From positions 1 to 34,911 of the forward strand of contig JAHDGS010000015.1 in assembly GCA_020627505.1 (NCBI GenBank): a DNA stretch of 34,911 nucleotides, written 5' to 3'. Each line of letters begins with the position of its first letter. Within the stretch, counting starts at the first letter, position 1. Positions 22,427 to 31,632 of this stretch are shown piece by piece. The DNA is from Myxococcota bacterium. Lineage in GTDB: Bacteria; Myxococcota; UBA727; JAHDBA01. The notes beneath the pieces are model-generated. The model did no database searches. It was not told where the DNA came from and saw nothing but the letters and a program-made list of their open reading frames with translations. Made by a program: the position numbers and the translations under genes.

Positions 22427-23632
22427 ATGACGATCTATCAGTGGAAAGGGATTAACCGGCTTGGACAAAAGCGCAAGGGTGAGATGGATGCACCCAGTCC
22501 GGAAGCTGTGGAAAAAAAGCTACGGACACAAGGTATTCAACCCAAAAAGGTCAAGAAAAAGCCCAAAGACATCAACTTGACAATGCCAGGCTCAAGCGGC
22601 GTTAAACCACGTGAGTTGATGATTTTTGTGCGACAATTCTCGACAATGATCGATGCAGGACTTCCACTTGTTCAAGCGCTAGATATTCTTGCGCCTCAGC
22701 AAGAAAACCTCATATTCAGAGACATTGTCTCTGCTATTCGAGATGATGTTCAAACTGGTAAAACGTTTGCGGAAGCATTGACCAAGCATCCGAAAGTTTT
22801 TGATTCTCTATTCGTGAATTTATGCGCGGCGGGTGAAGCAGGCGGTATTCTCGATACAATCCTTCAACGACTTGCAGGACAAATTGAGAAGTCCGTGAAA
22901 TTAATGAAACAGCTTAAAGGCGCTCTAGTTTACCCCATTTCTGTCTTAGTTGTTGCTATCGCCTGTGTCGCCATTCTCTTGATTTTTGTGATTCCAGTCT
23001 TTGAAGAAATGTTTGCAGGCTTTGGTGCAGAACTACCAGCTTTTACGCAGGCTGTGATCGATCTATCCCACGCTGCAATCGATAAATGGTATTTGTTTAT
23101 CGTCATTCCTGTGACACTGATGATTACATGGAAGAGAATACGTGCCTCAAAGAAAGGCAAATATCAAACAGATAAGATCTTTCTAAAAATGCCAATCTTT
23201 GGTCCGCTCATTCAGAAAGCAACCGTCGCTCAATTTACGCGAACCATGAGTACAATGATATCATCCGGTGTTCCCATTATGGATGCACTTGAAATCGTCT
23301 CCAAAGCCAACAGTAATGCTGTGATCTCTGAAGCGATTTTATATGTACGCAAGAAGGTAGGTGAAGGTCGCCCCATGGCCGAGCCGCTTGAAGACACTGG
23401 CATCTTTCCGAATATGGTGACGCAAATGGTTTCGATTGGGGAAAGCACAGGCGCCATGGATGCGATGCTCGGAAAAATCGCCGACTTCTATGAAGAAGAA
23501 GTTGATGCGGCAGTTGCAGGCCTGACCGCATTACTCGAACCACTAATTATGGTTTTTCTCGCGGGCGTCGTCGGCTCCTTCTTGATTGCCATGTACCTAC
23601 CTATCTTCAGTATTGCAGGTAGCATCACGTGA
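22427..23632 (+). CDS. pilC: type IV pilus inner-membrane platform protein PilC
   Basis: A 401-residue PilC/GspF-family protein. A short N-terminal domain (MTIYQWKGINRLGQKRKGEM) leads to two tandem T2SSF domains. The first has the FVRQFSTMIDAGLPLVQALD signature near residue 66, the second FTRTMSTMISSGVPIMDALE. Hydrophobic segments lie near 175-190 (LVVAIACVAILLIFVIPVF), 224-240 and the C-terminus (MVFLAGVVGSFLIAMYLP). It couples the pilus ATPases to the pilin rod in the inner membrane. The start follows GAGGACGCA. Its stop overlaps the pilS GTG start (GTGA). Confidence 0.96.
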   Translation: MTIYQWKGINRLGQKRKGEMDAPSPEAVEKKLRTQGIQPKKVKKKPKDINLTMPGSSGVKPRELMIFVRQFSTMIDAGLPLVQALDILAPQQENLIFRDIVSAIRDDVQTGKTFAEALTKHPKVFDSLFVNLCAAGEAGGILDTILQRLAGQIEKSVKLMKQLKGALVYPISVLVVAIACVAILLIFVIPVFEEMFAGFGAELPAFTQAVIDLSHAAIDKWYLFIVIPVTLMITWKRIRASKKGKYQTDKIFLKMPIFGPLIQKATVAQFTRTMSTMISSGVPIMDALEIVSKANSNAVISEAILYVRKKVGEGRPMAEPLEDTGIFPNMVTQMVSIGESTGAMDAMLGKIADFYEEEVDAAVAGLTALLEPLIMVFLAGVVGSFLIAMYLPIFSIAGSIT

Positions 23633-25323
23633 ACACACACGCGCATGCAACAAAACAACAAAATGGGGATACGACAGATGAGCAGAAAGCCCTATTTTAC
23701 TACCGTGTCCCACTCAGCTTTATTGTCTTGGCGCTGTGCACAGAAAGTCTATTTACCTATCAGTTGATTTCTGCGCCAAATATCCTACTCATTTCTCTTC
23801 TAACGATGTTGGGATTGAGCTATGCCATCGAGCCATTTTTCTTTCGACGGCTTGACCTCAAAATTCCTCAATTGCATTTCATCTTACTCGTCTTCGATCT
23901 CTTTGTCGTCATCAATGTCGTTTTACTCACCTATCGTCGGTTTCCGTCATTGGTCGTTCTTTTTCATGTGCACATTTTGCTTTCGTCACTCTTACTGACA
24001 TGGATCCAACTTAAACGCATGTTTGTATTGAGCAGTATTGCATTTATTCTTGTCTTCTTTTTAATCAATTCATCGCATCATCAAATCGTTTGGCCAATTC
24101 TTTGGCAGCGCCTCCCTGTTGCATTGATTCAAATGTTCACATTGATTTTGGTCGGCTATTTGGGTGCCCATCTCGTGCGACGAATTCAAACAACGCGTCA
24201 AGAATCGAAAGAAGTCACAGCGCACCTGGAACGGGTTGAACTCAACCACGACGCCATTCTTAACGCACTTCCCAGCGGTGTGATGGGCTTCGACCATACA
24301 CAGCACTTGACAATGTTGAACCCGGCGGCACTCGATTTGCTACAAGACTTCGAGCCAGATAATTGGCTTGGCTTGCATATCGATGCGATTCGAATGACGT
24401 TGGGACCCGTTTTTTTACCCATACAACAAGACAAAGAAAATTACTTATTTGAAGTCGCCCTTCACAGTCAATCAGGAGAACGCTGGTTCGCCGGACGTCA
24501 TCGAATGATTTCAAACGCGGCTGGCACGATCATCATCTTCCAGGACGTCACTCAAGCACGTGAGCTTCGACGTCGTGTCCAAATCGAAGAGCACGTTGAA
24601 CGCATGGGCCGAATTGCGGCCAATATGGCACACGAGATTCGCAACCCGCTCGCGGGCCTTATGGGCTCTATTGAGCTCCTCTCATCATCGTTTTCGGCCC
24701 CTGAATCGACGAAAGAACAACGGCTACTTAAGATTATTTCTCGTGAGTCGGCTCGGATCAATCGGCTCGTGACAGACTTTTTAAAATATGCACAAGTTCG
24801 CCCTCCACAATTAAAATATCATCAAGTCAATGAACTCCTCTCTGATTTGATGGCAACACATTCGACATCATTGTCATCATCAATTCGCTTAAATTTTATC
24901 TGTCCGCCCAATGTTAAAATCTATACGGATCGTGATTTTTTAGAACAAATTATGTGGAATCTGATCAACAATGCCAAAGATGCGGCGCTAGAACATCACA
25001 GCAATGCACAGATTGATATTGTGGTTCAGGATCAAAGTGACTCAATCAACATTGAGATTCACGATAATGGTCCGGGATTTGATGAGAATATTCTACATAA
25101 AATACAAGAACCATTCTACACTACTAAAGTTTCTGGCAATGGTCTTGGTCTTGCGATTGTCGATACGCTTATCAGACGGTTAGGCGGCGCTGTCTCTTTC
25201 AACAATAGTCAGCGTCTGCCAGGGGCTTGCGTGTCTCTTTCTTTCGATAATCATAACCAATTATTTACCGAGTCATCAGAAATTGTTCACTCAGTCAATC
25301 AAGCAGGAGAGCTATTATCATGA
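23629..25323 (+). CDS. pilS: sensor histidine kinase PilS
   Basis: A 564-residue kinase. Five or six transmembrane helices (about 25-190) are followed by a PAS-like domain (about 205-310, from LNALPSGVMGFDHTQHLTML). The HisKA domain has phospho-acceptor H335 in NMAHEIRNPLAGL. The HATPase has an N-box (MWNLINNAKDAALEH), G1 box (DNGPGFDE) and G2 box (GNGLGLAIVDTL). It would sense pilin or membrane state and phosphorylate PilR. The start is a GTG overlapping the pilC stop by 4 bp, and its end overlaps pilR by 4 bp (ATGA), so pilC-pilS-pilR are translationally coupled. Confidence 0.95.
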   Translation: MNTHAHATKQQNGDTTDEQKALFYYRVPLSFIVLALCTESLFTYQLISAPNILLISLLTMLGLSYAIEPFFFRRLDLKIPQLHFILLVFDLFVVINVVLLTYRRFPSLVVLFHVHILLSSLLLTWIQLKRMFVLSSIAFILVFFLINSSHHQIVWPILWQRLPVALIQMFTLILVGYLGAHLVRRIQTTRQESKEVTAHLERVELNHDAILNALPSGVMGFDHTQHLTMLNPAALDLLQDFEPDNWLGLHIDAIRMTLGPVFLPIQQDKENYLFEVALHSQSGERWFAGRHRMISNAAGTIIIFQDVTQARELRRRVQIEEHVERMGRIAANMAHEIRNPLAGLMGSIELLSSSFSAPESTKEQRLLKIISRESARINRLVTDFLKYAQVRPPQLKYHQVNELLSDLMATHSTSLSSSIRLNFICPPNVKIYTDRDFLEQIMWNLINNAKDAALEHHSNAQIDIVVQDQSDSINIEIHDNGPGFDENILHKIQEPFYTTKVSGNGLGLAIVDTLIRRLGGAVSFNNSQRLPGACVSLSFDNHNQLFTESSEIVHSVNQAGELLS

Positions 25324-26702
25324 GTCATATACTGATCGTCGATGATGAACCCTCACTTCGAGAAATGCTGACAATTTTTTTCGAAACACAGAATTTCTCT
25401 CTCACCGCTGCATCAACAGTCGAAACGGCAATCAAGCATCTCGACAAAGAAAATTATGATATTGTAGTGAGCGATCTCAGATTACCAGATGGACTTGGCT
25501 TACAAATATTAGAGCATATTCGTCATCAAGAACGAGACACCCCCTTCATTATGATGACAGCACATGCATCGGCAGAGACAGCCATTGAGGCTATGAAAAA
25601 TGGCGCATATGACTATGTGACCAAACCGTTTCAATTAGATGAAATTGGTCTGCTCGTCGGTCGGGCACTTGAGCATCGACAGTTAAAGACAGAAAATGCT
25701 GAGCTCAAAGCGCTTGTTCATACAAAGCGAGAGCAGCTCACAGGTATCTCTCAAGCTATTCAAGATATTCGAGCACTTGTTAAACAAGTGGCACCGACTC
25801 GGTCGACCATTCTCATCACAGGAGAAAGTGGAACAGGCAAAGAACAGGTTGCACGTGCCATTCATCGCCAAAGCCAGGTTGCGAATGGGCCCTTCATTGC
25901 AGTTAACTGTGGTGCCATATCAGAGAGCCTGATCGAAGCCGAACTCTTTGGATATAAGAAAGGCGCTTTCACTGGAGCAAACACAGATCGAGCTGGTTTT
26001 TTTGAAGAAGCAGAAGGCGGCACGATTTTTCTGGATGAAATTGGAGAGCTGCCCATCAACATGCAAGTTCACTTACTGCGTGTTCTTGAAGAAAAAGCAA
26101 TTCGTCGTGTCGGCGAGTCTCAAGAGCGGTCTATCAATTGTCGTGTACTCGCTGCAACCAATGTCGATCTTGAAGAAGCTGTTCAGCAAAAGGCTTTCAG
26201 AGAAGATCTGCTTTTTCGACTCAATATCATCCAAATTGAAGTCCCGCCACTGCGTGAACGTCGAGCAGATATCCCACTCCTGACCTCTTATTTCGTCAGG
26301 CAAATCTCATCAGAAATGGATCGTCCCCCTCCAGAACTCAACGAAGCTGTGATGACAGCGCTTCAGTCTTGGCGATGGCCTGGCAATATACGAGAGCTCC
26401 GGAATGTACTTGAGCGAGCATGCGTTCTATCAAATGGGTCCCATGTTGATATTGACGCACTTCCGAAAAAGCTACTCGAACAAAGCACAAACATGTCACA
26501 TGCATCAGTTATCCAAACCGAGCTGCCTCACAATCTACCCGAAGATGGAATAGACCTTGAACAAATACTTGAAAACTTTGAAAGGCGTATGATTCGCCAA
26601 GCACTCGACCGGGCACATGGCAAAAAGATGAAAGCCGCGGAACGACTTGGTTTGAGCTTTCGTTCGTTCCGCTACCGCGCAGCGAAACTTGGCATCGATT
26701 AA
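25320..26702 (+). CDS. pilR: sigma-54-dependent response regulator PilR
   Basis: A 460-residue NtrC-type regulator. The receiver domain has phospho-acceptor D52 in [10 protein letters not shown]. The AAA+ domain has Walker A GESGTGKE (168-175), the sigma-54 contact loop GAFTGA (215-220) and Walker B-type [13 protein letters not shown]. The C-terminal Fis-type helix-turn-helix ends in [20 protein letters not shown]. PilR normally activates the sigma-54 promoter of pilA. No pilA follows in this window. Its stop codon directly abuts the stop codon of the convergent lipoprotein gene, with no bases between and no terminator visible. Confidence 0.96.
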   Translation: MSHILIVDDEPSLREMLTIFFETQNFSLTAASTVETAIKHLDKENYDIVVSDLRLPDGLGLQILEHIRHQERDTPFIMMTAHASAETAIEAMKNGAYDYVTKPFQLDEIGLLVGRALEHRQLKTENAELKALVHTKREQLTGISQAIQDIRALVKQVAPTRSTILITGESGTGKEQVARAIHRQSQVANGPFIAVNCGAISESLIEAELFGYKKGAFTGANTDRAGFFEEAEGGTIFLDEIGELPINMQVHLLRVLEEKAIRRVGESQERSINCRVLAATNVDLEEAVQQKAFREDLLFRLNIIQIEVPPLRERRADIPLLTSYFVRQISSEMDRPPPELNEAVMTALQSWRWPGNIRELRNVLERACVLSNGSHVDIDALPKKLLEQSTNMSHASVIQTELPHNLPEDGIDLEQILENFERRMIRQALDRAHGKKMKAAERLGLSFRSFRYRAAKLGID

Positions 26703-27044
26703 CTACTCCGCTTTGCCAAGTTGTTTGATCACATCTTCTTTCTGATCAACGAGCTGCCCATTTTGATTGAATGAGTAAACCAAAACAGAGAGCTTCTCTC
26801 CAAAAACAGAGCCACGCTGCGTTTGATAAAACCAATCAAGTCCGCCATGAACATTTTTCTCAATACGAAAAGGCGAACGCATATCTTTATACGTCTTTTT
26901 TTGAGCATATGATAACGCACTCGGCGCACTCTGCCTTGGATCTTTCAGTCCACATCCAGCCGGACCCGGGATATCTTCAGGGCGTTGGGCAGGCTGACAA
27001 CAAGATAAACCTGCGATGATCCATAGGGTTAATAAATATTTCAT
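26703..27044 (-). CDS. small lipoprotein, unknown function
   Basis: A 113-residue protein with a lipoprotein signal (MKYLLTLWIIAGLSCC; lipid Cys at residue 15 or 16). The mature part has GGLDWFYQTQRG and LSVLVYSFNQNGQLVDQ, a strand-turn-strand pattern that recalls BamE/SmpA-type small lipoproteins, which sit in the outer-membrane assembly machine. The similarity is weak and by eye only. It ends directly against pilR. Upstream of its start only a weak purine-rich site is seen. Confidence 0.72.
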   Translation of the reverse strand: MKYLLTLWIIAGLSCCQPAQRPEDIPGPAGCGLKDPRQSAPSALSYAQKKTYKDMRSPFRIEKNVHGGLDWFYQTQRGSVFGEKLSVLVYSFNQNGQLVDQKEDVIKQLGKAE

Positions 27045-27190
27045 ATATCGATTCTTGCCGAAAAAATATACTCAGACAAGCCCTGCTCTTTTTCTGAAGC
27101 AGATTATATAGATATTGTCATAAAATTATCATATTGCGCCAAAATTGAATGTGTTGTCTATAGATTACCGACACATATTGGGAGGGATAT

Positions 27191-27985
27191 ATGACCATCA
27201 AAAATGCGACAGTCGGACTTCTGACAGGACTTGCAACCATCGCTTCGACCAAAGAGGCATCTGCGACAATCACGCCGGATAGCCTTGGGCACAATTTGAC
27301 GACAGAGCATGTCATGACAACCGATTCAATTGCATCAGACACCATGCCCGTCAACGAAGTACAAGATCTGCTACAACAGGACAAGCAACTCGTTGGCGGA
27401 TTCGGTTTCAGCCTAGGGCAATCTTATGCGGATGGGCTTGATGATGATTTCCTCTTTTCTGTTTCGATGAGTCATGCTGGAACAGCTGGTTTTGTTAAAG
27501 GACATGCTAGTCTCGGCATTCCACTCAATGGGCATCATCCAGATAGTGAACATCAGAACGGTCACCTACATTCAGCAGAGCTTCGCTTCGGTGACAAAGT
27601 GGGTGCCGGCTATGAATTCTCTAACGGTTTCCACAGTTTAGGTTTTGGTATTGGAGAAGGACGCGGCCTACCATACATTGGAGGCGCTTATGTCATGAAT
27701 GGAGATATCTCAGGCCCTCAACTTGAATTATTATCATTTTTGACAGGAAAAGAATTGGGTATTGATGGACTGAATATTCAAGCCAAAGTACTCCTTTCAC
27801 ATCTCACAGATAAAACAGAGCAGGATAAAGGCCTGATGCTTCGATATACAGTTGAAGCCGAATATGCAGTAACCGATAACACTAATATCTATCTGAAATG
27901 GAAAGATGGTTTCGTTGATTCAGACTTGAATGTCTCGTTTGAAGCGCAGTTCGAAATTGGCGCTCGAGGAAGTCTCTGGGAGTAA
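27191..27985 (+). CDS. exported beta-rich protein, putative outer-membrane barrel
   Basis: A 264-residue protein with a signal-like N-terminus (VGLLTGLATIASTKEASA, possible cut after ASA). It then has many alternating beta strands, for example FGFSLGQSYADG, FLFSVSMSHAGTAG, AELRFGDKVGAGYEF, LMLRYTVEAEYAV and NIYLKWKDGFVD. It ends in strands with aromatic residues (FEIGARGSLWE) but not the canonical terminal Phe. A His-rich turn (NGHHPDSEHQNGHLHS) is at about 117-132. This fits a small outer-membrane barrel; no family is recognised. A strong Shine-Dalgarno (GGGAGGGA) and a terminator make it a single-gene unit. Confidence 0.75.
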   Translation: MTIKNATVGLLTGLATIASTKEASATITPDSLGHNLTTEHVMTTDSIASDTMPVNEVQDLLQQDKQLVGGFGFSLGQSYADGLDDDFLFSVSMSHAGTAGFVKGHASLGIPLNGHHPDSEHQNGHLHSAELRFGDKVGAGYEFSNGFHSLGFGIGEGRGLPYIGGAYVMNGDISGPQLELLSFLTGKELGIDGLNIQAKVLLSHLTDKTEQDKGLMLRYTVEAEYAVTDNTNIYLKWKDGFVDSDLNVSFEAQFEIGARGSLWE

Positions 27986-28000
27986 AATCCATTACAAATA

Positions 28001-28029
28001 AAAAACACCCAGCATTGCCGGGTGTTTTT
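28001..28029. terminator. bidirectional rho-independent terminator
   Basis: A 10-bp stem AAAAACACCC/GGGTGTTTTT with a 9-nt loop, between the convergent barrel-like gene and rpsA. It has A/T runs on both sides and can serve both strands. Confidence 0.92.
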
Positions 28030-28050
28030 CACTTTTAGTGTGACTGAGAT

Positions 28051-29781
28051 TTACTCGTTATTGTCTAGGCTAAGGCCACCAAGTTGGTCACCCAGGGTAC
28101 CCATACCACCACCAGTTGATGTACTGGTTGATGCCGTCACACCTTGTGCCAAGTATGCACGGTAATCGATGCCTTGCTCCGCTTTCTCAACAGCTTTCAC
28201 AGACAAACCGATCTTACGCTCAACTTGGTCAACGTCAATAATCATGACTTCGATTTCTTGATCAAGTTTCACGATCGTACGTGGGTCAGTGACATGATCG
28301 TCAGACAACTCTGAGATATGAACAAGACCTTCAATGCCTGGCTCGACTTCAACGAACGCGCCAAAATCAGTGACCTTGGTCACCTTACCTTTCACACGTG
28401 CACCACGTGGGTATTCATTTGGAATACGTGACCACGGATCTTCATGAAGTTGTTTCAGACCGAGAGAGAAACGCTCGTTCTCTGTATCGATGTTCAACAC
28501 GACAGCTTCGACTTCATCACCTTTCTCGATCACTTCAGATGGATGTCTCACGCGAGAAGTCCATGACAAGTCAGAGATGTGAATCAAACCGTCGATGCCA
28601 TCTTCAATACCAACGAAAACACCGAAGTCTGTGATATTTCGAACTTCACCACGGATAACTGTACCGATTGGGTACTTCTCGCCGATGGCAATCCATGGGT
28701 TTGGTGCAACTTGCTTCATACCAAGACTGATTCGTTTTTCAGTAAAGTCAATATCAAGGACCATTGCTTTAACTTCATCACCAATATCAACAACTTTCGA
28801 AGGATGTTTCACACGTTTGGTCCATGACATTTCTGATACGTGGATCAAACCTTCAACACCTGGTTCAAGTTCAATAAACGCACCATAGTCAGTCAATGAG
28901 ACGACGCGGCCACCAACGTGGGCACCAACAGGATAACGTTCAGCAACCAATGTCCATGGATCTTCTTTTGTTTGTTTCAGACCGAGGCTGACGCGCTCTT
29001 CTTCTTTATCAAACTTCAAGACTTTGACATCTATTTCGTCGCCGACTTGGAAGAGCTCATTTGGATGGTTGACCCGACCCCAACTCATATCTGTGATATG
29101 TAGAAGACCGTCGATACCACCTAAGTCGACGAACGCACCGTATTCTGTCACGTTCTTCACAATGCCCTTAACAAATGCGCCTTCTTCAAGTGTTTCCAAT
29201 GTCTCTTTCTTCTTCGCATCGCGAACAGACTCAAGTAGAACACGACGACTCAACACGATGTTGCCACGCTTTTTGTTAAACTTGATGACTTTGAATTCGA
29301 ATGTTTCGCCAATCATCTTGTCAAGGTTACGAATCGGACGCAAGTCGACCTGAGAACCAGGCAAGAATGCTTTAATACCGATATCAACTGCGAGGCCACC
29401 TTTGACACGTGAAACGATTGTTCCTTTCACAGTCTCATCACGTTCGTGAATACCTGTGATTTCGTCCCAGACACGTGCGCGGTCTGCTTTTTCTTTTGAT
29501 AAAACAATAACGCCAGATTCGCTTTCACGTGCTTCAACAAACACGTCAACGCTATCACCAACTTGAACTGCTGGCTTGTCGCTGCGTCGCGAAAATTCAC
29601 TGACAGGAACCATGCCTTCTGATTTGTAACCAACATCAATTAGTGCATAGTCATTATAAATAGCAACAACCGTACCATTGACGATTTCGCCTTCTTTTAC
29701 CTCGTGATTTGTAAATGATTTTTCGAGGAGTTCGGCAAAAGAGATATTGTCCTCTTTTGGATTAATTTGTGTTTCACTCAT
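28051..29781 (-). CDS. rpsA: ribosomal protein bS1
   Basis: A 576-residue S1 with six consecutive S1 (OB-fold) domains, starting at about residues 36, 118, 205, 290, 377 and 464. Recognisable repeats are GAFVKGIVKNVTEYGAFVDL, VGGRVVSLTDYGAFIELEPG, GEVRNITDFGVFVGIEDG and KGKVTKVTDFGAFVEVEPG. S1 binds mRNA leaders on the 30S subunit and helps start translation. Length is close to the E. coli protein. The C-terminus adds a Ser/Thr/Gly-rich tail. The Shine-Dalgarno is weak (TTTAGG), common for rpsA, which is often autoregulated through its leader. Confidence 0.97.
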   Translation of the reverse strand: MSETQINPKEDNISFAELLEKSFTNHEVKEGEIVNGTVVAIYNDYALIDVGYKSEGMVPVSEFSRRSDKPAVQVGDSVDVFVEARESESGVIVLSKEKADRARVWDEITGIHERDETVKGTIVSRVKGGLAVDIGIKAFLPGSQVDLRPIRNLDKMIGETFEFKVIKFNKKRGNIVLSRRVLLESVRDAKKKETLETLEEGAFVKGIVKNVTEYGAFVDLGGIDGLLHITDMSWGRVNHPNELFQVGDEIDVKVLKFDKEEERVSLGLKQTKEDPWTLVAERYPVGAHVGGRVVSLTDYGAFIELEPGVEGLIHVSEMSWTKRVKHPSKVVDIGDEVKAMVLDIDFTEKRISLGMKQVAPNPWIAIGEKYPIGTVIRGEVRNITDFGVFVGIEDGIDGLIHISDLSWTSRVRHPSEVIEKGDEVEAVVLNIDTENERFSLGLKQLHEDPWSRIPNEYPRGARVKGKVTKVTDFGAFVEVEPGIEGLVHISELSDDHVTDPRTIVKLDQEIEVMIIDVDQVERKIGLSVKAVEKAEQGIDYRAYLAQGVTASTSTSTGGGMGTLGDQLGGLSLDNNE

Positions 29782-29805
29782 GTAAATTTACCTAAAATTT
29801 TTAAC

Positions 29806-29878
29806 GTGGTCTTCCACCACAAACCAGAACAATGTCCGGGAATAAAGTTCATCTTCGCTCGATCTCCCAACGAGATCG
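29806..29878. promoter_or_regulatory. two hairpins in the rpsA / Hsp70-like divergent region
   Basis: GTGGT/ACCAC (29806-29820) lies 25-39 nt upstream of the rpsA ATG on the minus strand and could be part of an S1 autoregulatory leader. CGATCTC/GAGATCG (29860-29878, 5-nt loop) lies further out. No confident -35/-10 pair was found for either gene. Confidence 0.35.
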
Positions 29879-30006
29879 CTCGAGCCGAAAGTTTGCTCTA
29901 GAACAGACCAAAAGTCAAAGGGGCGGAATTATTGCCCGCATTGAGGGACATTTGGTCTTGCCCATTGTGTTGATGTCCAAATCGTCGTACGGGTATATCC
30001 AAGATC

Positions 30007-31524
30007 ATGTCAAAAGCCCTAGCCCCTTATCCAATTGGTATTGATTTTGGGACGTCTTCGTCGACGGCCGCATGGATCGACTCAAATGAGCGACTACGGC
30101 AACTCGAAGGCCGCGATCTGCTCCCATTTGTCCCATCAATTGTCTGGTATGGCCCAGAAGATCAAAAGCGGGTCGGATGGGGTGCTCAACGAATGCTTGA
30201 AGACGATCCTAAAAACACTGCGACAGATTTCAAAAGACTTCTTGGCCGTTTTTTTCATGCGCCAAATATGAAGAAATATACAGCAAACCGGGCAGTACGG
30301 ACGGTCGCTGATGTTGATGGTTATATCGCCCTCGATGCTGGAATCCGTGTCCAAAGAGTCGAGCAAATTACAAGTGAAATATATCATCATATTAGGCAGT
30401 TAGCTCAAGCACAGAGCCATATGCGTTTCGATTCGGCTGTCCTGACTGTTCCGACCAATTTTGGTTTACTCCAACGAAAAGCGATTCGTCAGGCAGCGCG
30501 ATCATGCCCTTGGCAGGTGAAAGCGCTCTTAAATGAGCCCACGGCGGCGGCTTTCTCCTTCTTGGCGACACAAGATATATCAGGTCGTGTTCTTGTCTTT
30601 GACCTCGGCGGCGGCACACTTGATTTAACCATTCTCGAACGTCGGGGCGGTTCAGTGAACATTCTTGCGACAGATGGTGACGAGTTTTTGGGTGGTCGCG
30701 ACCTCGAGAATCGCGTCACGAAATGGGTGGCCTCTGAGTTTGAGCGGAAAACAGGCTTCAATATCTTTGAAAGTAAAGTTGCATTTGAACGCCTGAATGA
30801 ATCGACGCGACGCGCCATGCATCTATTAGACAAGCATTCAGAAGCCACAATTTATGTTCCTTCTATTGGCATTCATCAACGCCAAATTATCGATCTATCC
30901 ACAATATTTAGCCGGATGCACTTGGAGACCATATCTGCACCCTTTATGCGCCAGATCGAACATACTTTACATAACCTATTCACACACACAGGTATCGATA
31001 TCAAAAGTGTTGACCATGTGGTTTTTGTTGGTGCAGCGACACGTTCGCCTCTTCTAAGACGACAAGTGATTTCTTGGACTGGCGGCGCGAGTACAACCGA
31101 CATTGATCCACGTATTGCAGTCGCCTGTGGTGCAGCACTCGTCGGACGCCATCTCAATACAGATGGATTGAATATTAGTTACGACATGGTCACAAAGGAC
31201 GTCCATCTGTATACCAATGAGGGATTGAATCAAAAGATTATTCCGAACCAAACTCGAGTGCCCTTCTCCACGACCATTCGATTGTCCGCCAAACGGCACA
31301 GTGGACATGTGTTTATTGGAGAGTACGACGGAGACGGCGATGAATCACAACTAACGCCAATCGGACTGCTGGAGATACCGCAATCTGGATTTGGTCTAAG
31401 AAAGAAAGATATCAACCTATGTATTCGACTCGATAATACATACAAGCTTTCGGTCAGTCTTGTTGATGTAAATGGTCGTGAACGTCCTATTGAAGTTCAG
31501 CATCCATTCGATATTTCTTCTTAG
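30007..31524 (+). CDS. Hsp70-family (DnaK-like) protein with short C-terminus
   Basis: A 505-residue protein with a full Hsp70 ATPase domain: phosphate-1 loop IGIDFGTSSSTAAW, the connect region LNEPTAAAFSF, phosphate-2 VFDLGGGTLDLTIL and adenosine motif VFVGAATRSPLL. The remainder (about 375-505) is a short beta-sandwich-like substrate region (VPFSTTIRLSAKR and IGLLEIPQSGFG). The helical lid of DnaK is missing, so it is about 130 residues shorter than DnaK. It resembles HscC/HscA-like accessory Hsp70s. No dnaJ or grpE is adjacent. The ATG at 30007 has no clear Shine-Dalgarno. Confidence 0.9.
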   Translation: MSKALAPYPIGIDFGTSSSTAAWIDSNERLRQLEGRDLLPFVPSIVWYGPEDQKRVGWGAQRMLEDDPKNTATDFKRLLGRFFHAPNMKKYTANRAVRTVADVDGYIALDAGIRVQRVEQITSEIYHHIRQLAQAQSHMRFDSAVLTVPTNFGLLQRKAIRQAARSCPWQVKALLNEPTAAAFSFLATQDISGRVLVFDLGGGTLDLTILERRGGSVNILATDGDEFLGGRDLENRVTKWVASEFERKTGFNIFESKVAFERLNESTRRAMHLLDKHSEATIYVPSIGIHQRQIIDLSTIFSRMHLETISAPFMRQIEHTLHNLFTHTGIDIKSVDHVVFVGAATRSPLLRRQVISWTGGASTTDIDPRIAVACGAALVGRHLNTDGLNISYDMVTKDVHLYTNEGLNQKIIPNQTRVPFSTTIRLSAKRHSGHVFIGEYDGDGDESQLTPIGLLEIPQSGFGLRKKDINLCIRLDNTYKLSVSLVDVNGRERPIEVQHPFDISS

Positions 31525-31544
31525 TGTAGAACGCGAGCCCGCCG

Positions 31545-31609
31545 ACTGTCTCAATTTCAAATACTTGTGCATGAACTGGCCAAAAAGTTGAAACCCAAAA
31601 ATGGACAGT
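31545..31609 (+). repeat. nested dyad upstream of the zinc-ribbon gene
   Basis: ACTGTC/GACAGT (31545-31550 with 31604-31609) encloses TTTCAA/TTGAAA (31555-31560 with 31588-31593) in the 108 bp between the Hsp70-like gene and the next start. Possibly a leader structure or operator; weak evidence. Confidence 0.3.
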
Positions 31610-31632
31610 GGTAACCAAGGGTGGGGTTATAT

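Noticed and set aside
29832-30044. Possible 70-codon gene upstream of the Hsp70-like gene
   Set aside because: It overlaps the Hsp70-like start in another frame, has no ribosome site, spans the CGATCTC/GAGATCG hairpin and has low-complexity basic content.
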